Shown one piece after another: positions 7,137 through 12,829 of a DNA stretch of 13,337 nt (position 1 is the stretch's first letter; every line of letters starts with the position of its first letter). Source of the stretch: Mayfieldus sp038329895 (GTDB lineage: Bacteria > Actinomycetota > Thermoleophilia > Solirubrobacterales > 70-9); NCBI GenBank assembly GCA_038329895.1, contig JBBQNM010000061.1:1-13337 (forward strand), given 5' to 3'. The translations under genes were made by a program, and so were the position numbers. Under the pieces are notes generated by a model, which was not told where the DNA came from, ran no database searches, and saw nothing but the letters and a program-made list of their open reading frames with translations.

Positions 7137-8011
7137 GGCCGGCGCGGGTACTTGCTGAAGTCGGGTCGGCGGCCCTGCTGGTAGGCGTCCCGCCCTTCTT
7201 TACCTTCTTCGGTCATGTAGAAGAGCAGCGTCGCGTCGTGGGAGAGCTGCTGGAGGCCGGTCAGCCCGTCCTCCTCGGCGTTGAAGCTCGACTTCAGCAG
7301 CCGCAGTGACAGGGGCGAGAGCTGGGTCATCTCGCGGCACCAGGCAACCGTCTCGCGCTCCAGCTCCGCCAGTGGGACGACCGTGTTGACCAGGCCCATC
7401 GCCAGCGCCTCTTCGGCCGAGTACAGCCGGCAGAGGAACCAGACCTCCTTGGCCCGCTTGACGCCGATGTTGCGGGCCAAGAGGCTGGCGCCGAAACCGC
7501 CGTCGAAGCTCCCGACCCGGGGGCCGGTCTGGCCGAACTCGGCGTTGTCGGCGGCGATCGTCAGGTCGCAGACCAGGTGCAGGATGTGCCCGCCGCCGAC
7601 CGCGAAGCCAGCGACCATCGCGACCACCGGCTTTGGCAGGCGGCGGATCTGCACGTGCAGGTCGCCGACGTCGAGCCGGCCGACGCCCTGCTGGGCGACC
7701 TCGTCGTCGCCGATGTAGCCGTCGTCGCCACGAATCTGCTGATCGCCCCCCGAGCAGAATGCTTCGGTCCCCGCGCCGGTGAAGATGATCGCGCCCACCT
7801 CGAGGTCGTCGCGAGCCCGAGAGAACGCGTCACGCAGCTCGGCCAGGGTTTGGGGGCGAAAGGCGTTTCGGCGATCGGGGCGGTTGATCGTGATCTTGGC
7901 CAGCCCGTCGCTGCGCTCGTAGAGGATGTCGCCGTACTCGCCGGCGCTCTGCCAGCTGATCGGCGCGTAGAGCTCCTGCTCGGGTGGGGCGTCCTTGTGG
8001 CGTTGTGGCAC
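7133..8011 (-). CDS. menB: 1,4-dihydroxy-2-naphthoyl-CoA synthase
   Basis: MenB is a crotonase-fold enzyme that cyclises o-succinylbenzoyl-CoA to 1,4-dihydroxy-2-naphthoyl-CoA. With a GTG start at 8011 it has 292 residues, close to usual size. Motifs: ITINRPDRRNAFRP at 40-53, TGAGTEAFCSGGDQ at 78-91 (oxyanion hole), VAGFAVGGGH at 133-142, GQTGPRVGSFDGGFGA at 160-175 with catalytic D170, and the C-terminal TLLFYMTEEGKEGRDA plus PDFSKYPR. The frame is open as far as 8521, but that part is antisense to menE and not family-like. V171 of the open frame (GTG at 8011) is the only usable start codon between there and the conserved GDILYERSDG. No good RBS is visible, so a leaderless or short-leader transcript is possible. 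It is the first gene of the menB-A-C-D operon and is divergent from menE. Confidence 0.96.
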   Translation of the reverse strand: MPQRHKDAPPEQELYAPISWQSAGEYGDILYERSDGLAKITINRPDRRNAFRPQTLAELRDAFSRARDDLEVGAIIFTGAGTEAFCSGGDQQIRGDDGYIGDDEVAQQGVGRLDVGDLHVQIRRLPKPVVAMVAGFAVGGGHILHLVCDLTIAADNAEFGQTGPRVGSFDGGFGASLLARNIGVKRAKEVWFLCRLYSAEEALAMGLVNTVVPLAELERETVAWCREMTQLSPLSLRLLKSSFNAEEDGLTGLQQLSHDATLLFYMTEEGKEGRDAYQQGRRPDFSKYPRRP

Positions 8012-8071
8012 GCTGTTCGCGGGTCCAGTGCGGGCTAACGGGTCCGCAAGAATGGGGGCGCAAAGATTGTC
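8012..8071. promoter_or_regulatory. Divergent menB/menE promoter region
   Basis: Only 60 bases separate the start codons of menB (-) and menE (+), so promoters of both must overlap here or extend into the genes. The heptamer CGGGTCC occurs twice in direct orientation (8020-8026 and 8039-8045, 19 bases apart), which could be a regulator site. On the minus strand a TTGCGC and a GTTAGC about 18 bases apart loosely resemble -35 and -10 boxes. GGGGGCG at 8054-8060 is the best RBS candidate for menE, though rather distant. Assignments are tentative. Confidence 0.4.
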
Positions 8072-9397
8072 ATGAAGCTCGACAACTGGCTTGCCCAGAG
8101 AGCGCAGACCTCCCCGGAGCGCACGGCGCTGGTCGCCGACGGCGCTCGCACCAGCTACGCCGAGCTCGAGGCGGAGGCGACCTGGGTGGCCCGCAGGCTG
8201 GCCGCCCAAGGCGTGCGGCGGGAAGCCACGGTCGCCCTGACGATGCCCGCGGGGCGCGAGATGGTGGTGCTGATCCATGCGCTGATGAAGCTCGGAGCCG
8301 TGGTCCTGCCGCTCAACCCCCACCTCACCGAGGCCGAGCGCGACCAGGTCGTGAAGGCAGAGCGTCCGGCCGTGGAGCTGAGCGACGCCGGCGAGCTGAC
8401 CCAGACGGAAGCCGACATGCCGTTGCTCGGCGAGCACGACATGGATGACGTTCACTGCCGCGTGCTCACCGGGGGCAGCTCCGGGGCCCCGAGGGCGTTT
8501 GGCCTCACCTACGGAAACCACCTCTGGAGCGCGGTCGGCTCCGCCTTCAACATCGGAGTCCAGCCCGACGACTGCTGGCTCTGCTGTCTGCCCCTAAGCC
8601 ACGTTTCGGGGCTCTCGATCGTGATGCGCTCGGTGATCTACGGCACCGCGGTGGGGCTGCAGGACGGCTTCGAGGTCGACCGCGTCGCCGAGACCCTCGA
8701 GCGCGGCGAGGCTTCGGTCGCTTCCCTGGTCTCGACGATGCTGATCCGGTTGCTCGAGGCGCAGGTCGACCTCTCGCGGCCGCGGGCGATCCTGATCGGG
8801 GGCGGTCCGGTGCCGAAGGAGGCGCTCGAGGAGGCGATCGGGCGCGGCGCCAGCGTCGTTCAGACCTACGGGCTTACCGAGGCATGCTCGCAGGTGACGA
8901 CGCTTCAGCCCGCAGACGCAAAGCGCAAGCTCGGCTCGGCCGGCCGGCCGCTGCTCACGACCCATCTGCGGATCGACGAGGGCGAGATCCTGGTCCAGGG
9001 CCCGACCGTGGCGCCGGGCTGCGCCGACGCCGATGGCTGGCTGCACACCGGCGACCTCGGCCGGATCGACGAGGAGGGATTCCTCTACGTCGAGGACCGC
9101 ATCGACGACCTGATCGTGACCGGCGGCGAGAACGTCGTTCCCGCCGAGGTCGAGCAGGTGCTGCTGCGCCACCCGGAGGTCACCGACGCTGCTGTGATCG
9201 GACGGGAGGACCCGGAGTGGCAGCAGGCGGTCACCGCAGTCGTGGTGCTGCGCGAGGACGCCGAGCTGCAGACCGAGGAGCTGCGCCGGCACTGCGCCTC
9301 CGAGCTGGCCGGCTACAAGGTCCCGAAGCGGATCGAGATCGCCTCGGCGCTCCCGCGCACCCCGTCGGGCAAGCTGCTCCGCAGGGCATTGCGATGA
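8072..9397 (+). CDS. menE: o-Succinylbenzoate-CoA ligase
   Basis: MenE is an ANL-family adenylate-forming enzyme that activates o-succinylbenzoate with ATP and joins it to CoA for MenB. The 441-residue protein has the large N-terminal domain with a P-loop-like VLTGGSSGAPR at 131-141 (R141 where many relatives have Lys), CLPLSHVSG at 172-180, LIGGGPVP at 241-248 and QTYGLTEACS at 264-273. The hinge and C-terminal domain follow: GWLHTGDLG at 322-330, EDRIDDLIVTGGENV at 341-355, EVEQVLLRHPEV near 359-370, and PRTPSGKLLRR at 428-438 with catalytic K434. This pattern is also shared by other acyl-CoA ligases; size and location beside menB support MenE. The ATG at 8072 gives a normal N-terminus (LDNWLAQRAQTSPERTAL). 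The following NTF2-like gene starts 13 bases after its TGA, so they are likely co-transcribed. Confidence 0.93.
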   Translation: MKLDNWLAQRAQTSPERTALVADGARTSYAELEAEATWVARRLAAQGVRREATVALTMPAGREMVVLIHALMKLGAVVLPLNPHLTEAERDQVVKAERPAVELSDAGELTQTEADMPLLGEHDMDDVHCRVLTGGSSGAPRAFGLTYGNHLWSAVGSAFNIGVQPDDCWLCCLPLSHVSGLSIVMRSVIYGTAVGLQDGFEVDRVAETLERGEASVASLVSTMLIRLLEAQVDLSRPRAILIGGGPVPKEALEEAIGRGASVVQTYGLTEACSQVTTLQPADAKRKLGSAGRPLLTTHLRIDEGEILVQGPTVAPGCADADGWLHTGDLGRIDEEGFLYVEDRIDDLIVTGGENVVPAEVEQVLLRHPEVTDAAVIGREDPEWQQAVTAVVVLREDAELQTEELRRHCASELAGYKVPKRIEIASALPRTPSGKLLRRALR

Positions 9398-9410
9398 CGG
9401 GAGGCGGGGA

Positions 9411-9794
9411 GTGGTTACGGACACAGAGTCGGTGAGGGCGTGGCTCGAGCGGTATGTCGAGGCCTGGGGCAGCTATGACCGCGAGCAGATCGGCGAGTTG
9501 TTTGCCGAGGACGCCCAGTACCGCTACCACCCCTTCGACGAGCCGATCCGCGGCCGCGAGGCGATCGTCGAGTCGTGGTTCGACGAGCCCGACGAGCGAG
9601 GGACCTATGAGGGGGAGTATCGGCCGGTCGCGATCGACGGCGACACCGCCGTCGCGGTCGGCTCGAGCAGCTATCGGGACTCGCCCGGAGAGGAGATCGC
9701 CCGCGTCTATGACAACTGCTTCGTGATCCGCTTTGACGACCAAGGCCGATGCGTCGACTTCGTCGAGTGGTATCTGAAACGTCCCGACCCGTAG
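9411..9794 (+). CDS. NTF2-like (SnoaL-type) small protein
   Basis: The protein has 127 residues and the look of the NTF2/SnoaL alpha+beta barrel: an N-terminal helix with VRAWLERYVEAWGSYD, a helix then strand with IGELFAEDAQYRYHPFDEPIRGREAIVESWF, and three or four beta strands (GEYRPVAIDGDTAVAVGSSSY, VYDNCFVIRFDDQGRCVDFVEWYLK). This fold occurs in ketosteroid isomerases, polyketide cyclases, hydrolases and non-enzymatic binders, and the sequence alone does not tell which. Polar residues that could line the pocket are H40, D43, D123-region acids and Y35/Y37. The start is GTG at 9411 with GGGAGG just upstream (about 9400-9404), a good RBS. It lies 13 bases after menE and 13 bases before ilvC, so it is probably in an operon with both. 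Because the window lacks menH and a DHNA-CoA thioesterase, a role near that pathway is conceivable but unproven. Confidence 0.85.
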   Translation: MVTDTESVRAWLERYVEAWGSYDREQIGELFAEDAQYRYHPFDEPIRGREAIVESWFDEPDERGTYEGEYRPVAIDGDTAVAVGSSSYRDSPGEEIARVYDNCFVIRFDDQGRCVDFVEWYLKRPDP

Positions 9795-9807
9795 GATCTC
9801 GCCCTCG

Positions 9808-10812
9808 ATGAGCGCCCAAGGCATCTTCTACGACAGCGACGCCGACCTCTCCAATCTGGAGGGAAAGACGGTCGCGATCCTGGGCTATGGCTCGCAGGGC
9901 CACGCCCACGCGCTGAACCTCTCCGAGTCGGGCGTCGACGTCGTGGTCGGGCTGCGCGAGGGCTCCTCGAGCCGCGCCGACGCCGAGGCGGAGGGTCTGG
10001 AGGTGCTGAGCATCGTCGACGCCGCCAGCCGAGGCGACGTGGTGATGATCCTGCTGCCCGACGAGAAGCAGGCCGAAGTCTGGGAGGCGGAGATCACCGA
10101 CGGGATCGCGGAGGGCAACCTGCTGATGTTCGCGCACGGATTCTCGATCCACTTCGACCAGATCGTCCCGCCGGCAGGGGCCGACGTCGGGATGGTGGCG
10201 CCGAAGGGCCCGGGGCACCTGGTGCGTCGCCAGTTCACAGAGGGCCGCGGCGTGCCCTGCCTGGTGGCGGTCCACCAGGACGCGACCGGCACAGCGCACG
10301 ACACCGTGCTCGCCTACGCGAGCGGGATCGGCGGCGGACGGGCCGGGATCATCGAGACGACCTTCAAGGACGAGTGCGAGACCGATCTGTTCGGCGAGCA
10401 GTCGGTCCTATGCGGGGGCGCCACCGAGCTCGTGCAGGCTGGCTTCGAGACCCTCGTCGAAGCTGGTTATGACCCGCGTCTGGCCTACTTCGAGTGCCTA
10501 CACGAGCTGAAGCTGATCGTCGACCTGATGTACGAGAAGGGCATCCAGGGCATGCGCTTCTCGATCTCCAACACGGCCGAGTACGGCGACATGACCCGCG
10601 GCCCGAAGGTGATCGGGCCCGAGTCACGGGCGGCGATGAAGCAGATCCTCACCGACATCCAGTCCGGCGAGTTCGCCAAGGAGTGGATCGCCGAGAACAG
10701 GGCCGGGGGCGAGAACTTCCAGCGCATGCGCGAGGAAGCCGCCGGGCATCAGGTCGAGGAGGTCGGCAAGGAACTGCGCGACATGATGCCCTGGATCGAC
10801 ACGGAGTTCTGA
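9808..10812 (+). CDS. ilvC: Ketol-acid reductoisomerase (class I, NADP-type)
   Basis: IlvC isomerises and reduces acetolactate and acetohydroxybutyrate to dihydroxy acids, the second common step of valine, leucine and isoleucine synthesis. The 334 residues fit the short class I enzymes. Rossmann motif GYGSQGH at 26-32; cofactor loop LREGSSSR at 49-56 with R50 and several Ser, suggesting NADPH; AHGF at 109-112 with conserved H110; KGPGHLVR at 133-140. Mg ligands are D193 and E197 in ETDLFGEQ, and E229 and E233 in YFECLHELK; S254 lies in FSISNTAEYG. ATG at 9808 is preceded by TAGGA (9792-9796), which overlaps the stop codon of the NTF2-like gene. Normally this gene follows ilvN directly; here about 9.5 kb of other genes lie between them. 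A convergent gene ends six bases after its TGA. Confidence 0.97.
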   Translation: MSAQGIFYDSDADLSNLEGKTVAILGYGSQGHAHALNLSESGVDVVVGLREGSSSRADAEAEGLEVLSIVDAASRGDVVMILLPDEKQAEVWEAEITDGIAEGNLLMFAHGFSIHFDQIVPPAGADVGMVAPKGPGHLVRRQFTEGRGVPCLVAVHQDATGTAHDTVLAYASGIGGGRAGIIETTFKDECETDLFGEQSVLCGGATELVQAGFETLVEAGYDPRLAYFECLHELKLIVDLMYEKGIQGMRFSISNTAEYGDMTRGPKVIGPESRAAMKQILTDIQSGEFAKEWIAENRAGGENFQRMREEAAGHQVEEVGKELRDMMPWIDTEF

Positions 10813-10818
10813 GGGCGG

Positions 10819-11076
10819 CTATCCGGCTCCTGCCGCGTCGGGCGGCGGGAGGCGCTCATCGAGCTTGTCGATCATCCGCAGCACCGCCTGCCTCTGGGCA
10901 TGGCTTTCGTCGCGCAGGTCATCCGTGATGCTGACCAGATTGGCCATCACCAGCTCGTTGCGCCGGATGAACTGGCGCATCGCATGTTCGCGATCTCGTG
11001 TTTCGTTGTTCAGCCGCGCGAAGAATTCGCGATTGCGGGCGATTTCCTCGGCAAGGCGGGACCGGAAGATCGACAT
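10819..11076 (-). CDS. Small hypothetical coiled-coil protein
   Basis: I do not recognise the family. With ATG at 11076 it has 85 residues; an ATG at 11115 would add 13 residues (QLARLHVGQSQR) that look less coding. Neither start has a good RBS. The protein is almost all charged, amphipathic helix (SRLAEEIARNREFFARLNNETRDREHA and MRQFIRRNELVMANLVSITDDLRDESHAQRQ regions), with a Pro/Ala tail (PPPDAAGAG). No signal peptide or membrane segment is present, and no Cys. It may form a helical hairpin or oligomeric coiled coil in the cytoplasm. It is read in the same direction as the cupin gene, 54 bases downstream of it, and its TAG lies six bases from the ilvC stop in convergent orientation. The conserved-looking heptad pattern supports a real gene; function unknown. 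Confidence 0.65.
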   Translation of the reverse strand: MSIFRSRLAEEIARNREFFARLNNETRDREHAMRQFIRRNELVMANLVSITDDLRDESHAQRQAVLRMIDKLDERLPPPDAAGAG

Positions 11077-11130
11077 TCGCTGAGATTGTCCCACGTGCAA
11101 TCGGGCGAGTTGCATGCAGGTTGTGACGAT

Positions 11131-11571
11131 TCAGGGGTCCGGCGATCCGCTGGACATAAAACGCTCTGTCTCGCCCTCGGGCAGGCGGCCGTCGCGGCCC
11201 ACGTAGCCGCCCTTGCCGCCGACGATCAAATAGACCGCGTCCTCTGAGTCGCTGGGGTTTCGCATCTCGCGCACCGTTGAGGCATCGACACGCGCCAGCC
11301 CGCCCGGGCCCAGCTGGTGCTTCGAACCGTCGCCGAATTCGAACTCCAGTTGGCCGCTGTGGACGAAGTACAGCTCCTGCTGCTCGTCGTGGTAGTGACG
11401 GCCGGTCTCCATGCCCGGCGGCAGGACGATTGCGTTGACGCCGAATGCCTCGACGCCGAGCGCACGGCGGATCTTGCGAAAGCCGTGACCCTCGCCAAGG
11501 TCGTCAATGTGGGCTACCGAATAGCCCTCGCCCTCGACGACCCCGGTTCCAGAATCGGTCACGGTTCGCAT
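11131..11571 (-). CDS. Single-domain cupin protein
   Basis: The 146-residue protein is a small beta-barrel cupin. Motif 1 is complete: PPGMETGRHYHDEQQELYFVHSG (start near residue 51) fits HxH-x4-E-x6-G, giving two His and a Glu as metal ligands. In motif 2 (GGLARVDASTVREMRNPSD) the usual metal-binding His is replaced by Arg (VREMRN), so metal binding may be partial or absent. The C-terminal stretch YLIVGGKGGYVGRDGRLPEG looks like a family signature. It could be a sugar-, hormone- or small-acid-binding protein or a dioxygenase-like enzyme; no substrate can be named. The frame is open to 11646, but ATG at 11571 is preferred since residues before it look non-coding (WAAPLGEPIRSQRSATT). The RBS is weak (GATAAGA), and GTG at 11562 is an alternative. 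It is divergent from the membrane-protein gene at 11668. Confidence 0.85.
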   Translation of the reverse strand: MRTVTDSGTGVVEGEGYSVAHIDDLGEGHGFRKIRRALGVEAFGVNAIVLPPGMETGRHYHDEQQELYFVHSGQLEFEFGDGSKHQLGPGGLARVDASTVREMRNPSDSEDAVYLIVGGKGGYVGRDGRLPEGETERFMSSGSPDP

Positions 11572-11608
11572 TCTTATCAGTGTTGTCGCACTGCGTTGCG
11601 AGCGGATA

Positions 11609-11629
11609 GGCTCCCCAAGCGGGGCAGCC
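11609..11629 (+). other. GC-rich stem-loop in the leader of the DUF4234-like gene
   Basis: GGCTCCCC pairs with GGGGCAGCC around a four-base AAGC loop, leaving one bulged C: an eight-pair stem. It is not followed by a T tract, so it is not an obvious terminator. If transcription begins near 11615 or earlier, it would lie in the 5' leader, about 40 bases before the start codon. Confidence 0.4.
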
Positions 11630-11655
11630 CAGGCTTGAGTAACCAACCACCTGTC

Positions 11656-11662
11656 GGGAGGA
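11656..11662 (+). promoter_or_regulatory. Ribosome binding site deciding a TTG start at 11668
   Basis: GGGAGGA ends five bases before TTG at 11668. The match and spacing are excellent, whereas the longer open frame to 11317 has no such signal and runs antisense through the cupin gene, so TTG at 11668 is taken as the start. Confidence 0.75.
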
Positions 11663-11667
11663 CCGAA

Positions 11668-12330
11668 TTGCCGCTCGAAACGTTTCCACTATTGGATCGT
11701 GAGTCGCGGCGTCGGATCGAAACCGACAATGAGATGAGTTTCGGTCTCTACATAGTTCTTTCGATCATCACCTTGGGCATCTATGCGATCTATGTGCACT
11801 ACAAGCTCATCCAGCGTGAGCAGGAGCATTTTGGCCGGATGACGCGTTTTAACGACGACCTCTACAAGCTGGCCGAGGAACAGGCCGAAGACAAAGGCAA
11901 GGCAGCCGAAGTGTCCTCAAGTCTCGATGAGCTCCGCAGCCGCAATGAAGACTTTCAGCGGCTTCAGACTGGGAAAGAGAGGAGTCCCGCACTCTGGACG
12001 ATCGTGAGCATCATCACGCTGGGAATCGCCTACTTTTACGTCTACTACTTCCTCCATAAAGATCTTCGCGACCACCAGCAGGCCGAAGCCGAATACATCG
12101 AGAAAGCGTCCCTTCTTCTGAACCGGCTGGGCATCGGCAAACATCCGATCACCGTGGAGCAAGTCGTTCCGGAGCGGAGTTATCCCCTATACCTATTGCT
12201 ATCGTTCGTGACGCTTGGCATATTCGGCATCTACTGGAACTTCACTTTCTTCAAGGACGGCAATGAACATTTCTTGGAGCACCGCCGTTTTGAAGATCAG
12301 CTCATGAGCATCATCCGTACCACGGCATAG
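11668..12330 (+). CDS. Membrane protein with three DUF4234-like repeats
   Basis: The 220-residue protein is built from three copies of one unit. Each has a hydrophobic helix with the phrase SIITLGI or SFVTLGI, an aromatic turn, and then a polar amphipathic helix: copy 1 about 24-67 (LSIITLGIYAIYVHYKL then EHFGRMTRFNDDLYKL), copy 2 about 106-150 (VSIITLGIAYFYVYYFLHKD then a charged helix), copy 3 about 171-215 (LSFVTLGIFGIYWNFTFFKD then EHFLEHRRFEDQLMSII). The TLGI(Y/F)xIYW pattern recalls DUF4234-type membrane proteins, though the unit is compact. Copies are separated by charged linkers, the first probably coiled coil (residues 68-103). The cytoplasmic or external side cannot be fixed. Start at TTG 11668 because of a strong RBS. 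Base composition is visibly lower in GC than the metabolic genes. An RDD gene follows after 16 bases, so co-transcription is likely. Function unknown. Confidence 0.83.
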   Translation: MPLETFPLLDRESRRRIETDNEMSFGLYIVLSIITLGIYAIYVHYKLIQREQEHFGRMTRFNDDLYKLAEEQAEDKGKAAEVSSSLDELRSRNEDFQRLQTGKERSPALWTIVSIITLGIAYFYVYYFLHKDLRDHQQAEAEYIEKASLLLNRLGIGKHPITVEQVVPERSYPLYLLLSFVTLGIFGIYWNFTFFKDGNEHFLEHRRFEDQLMSIIRTTA

Positions 12331-12346
12331 CTGATAGACGTCGCGC

Positions 12347-12829
12347 GTGGACGTGTGGGAACTCCCCCCCGGGTCCGTTTATCAGGGCATCGGCCGGCGC
12401 GGAACGGCTCTCTTCATCGATGCAGTGCTCTTCTACATCCTGCTGCTGGTCTTGCAGGCGATGCTCGGGGACTTGGGCGCGATCGAGGCTTTGCTGTTCG
12501 CATCAATCGCGTTCAACTATCTCGTATTGTGCGAATGGCGATGGGGCCAGACTCTAGGCAAGCGCTTGCTACTGATCCGGGTCTATTCAGAACGAGGAAC
12601 CAAGGCCGCCTATAACGCCGCAGCGCTTCGGAATGTCGGTCTGCTGATTGATTTTCTGCCGCTCTTTTTCCTCGTCGGGCTGATCTGCATGTCCGAAACG
12701 TCCAAACACCAGCGCCTAGGAGATCGCTGGGGCCACACTGTTGTCGTTGGCCCAGGCGGACCCGCCCTTGGAAACCCCCCAGGCGGGTATCGGCTCCCTG
12801 GGTTTGCGGCTTCGCCGCCCCCTAAATAG
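12347..12829 (+). CDS. RDD family membrane protein
   Basis: The 160-residue protein carries the features naming the RDD family: Arg17/Arg18 in IGRRGTALFIDAVL with Asp25 in the first helix, Asp102 in the third helix (NVGLLIDFLPLFF), and a final HQRLGDRWGHTVVV with R123 and D126. Three membrane helices are seen at about 22-41, 44-62 and 97-115. Between helices 2 and 3 is GQTLGKRLLLIRV (67-79), another common RDD-family phrase. The C-terminal tail (135-160) is Gly/Pro rich. Some RDD proteins are proposed to act in transport or Na+/H+ exchange; this one cannot be assigned. The start is GTG at 12347; GTG at 12353 is also possible, and neither has a strong RBS. It follows the three-repeat membrane protein by 16 bases, probably in one operon. 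GCGGC-TTC-GCCGC at 12806-12818 forms a hairpin near the 3' end, without a T tract. Confidence 0.85.
   Translation: MDVWELPPGSVYQGIGRRGTALFIDAVLFYILLLVLQAMLGDLGAIEALLFASIAFNYLVLCEWRWGQTLGKRLLLIRVYSERGTKAAYNAAALRNVGLLIDFLPLFFLVGLICMSETSKHQRLGDRWGHTVVVGPGGPALGNPPGGYRLPGFAASPPPK

Larger units (their letters stand above)
11572..11667. promoter_or_regulatory. Divergent intergenic region between cupin and DUF4234-like gene
   Basis: This 96-base spacer should carry promoters for both genes. On + a TTGTCG at 11583-11588 and GATAGG at 11605-11610 are 16 bases apart, a fair sigma-70-like pair for the gene at 11668. On - no clear pair is seen; GATAAG directly upstream of the cupin ATG could be a -10 of a leaderless transcript. 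The region also includes the stem-loop and RBS listed separately. Confidence 0.35.

Noticed and set aside
8012..8521. Long N-terminal extension of the menB open frame
   Set aside because: It runs antisense to menE, has no crotonase-like sequence, and the GTG at 8011 gives a protein of normal MenB size.
11317..11667. Upstream part of the open frame of the three-repeat membrane protein
   Set aside because: It is antisense to the cupin coding region and lacks family-like sequence; TTG 11668 has the strong RBS.
12751..12802. Direct and inverted short repeats (CCCAGGCGG twice; ACCCGCC with GGCGGGT; CCCAGG with CCTGGG) as a terminator or mobile-element end
   Set aside because: They lie within the Gly/Pro-rich RDD coding tail, have no T tract, and are explained by repeated Pro/Gly codons.
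12806..12818. GCGGC-TTC-GCCGC hairpin as an intrinsic terminator of the membrane-gene operon
   Set aside because: It is inside the last RDD codons and is followed by CCCCC and not a T tract; kept only as a note in the RDD entry.
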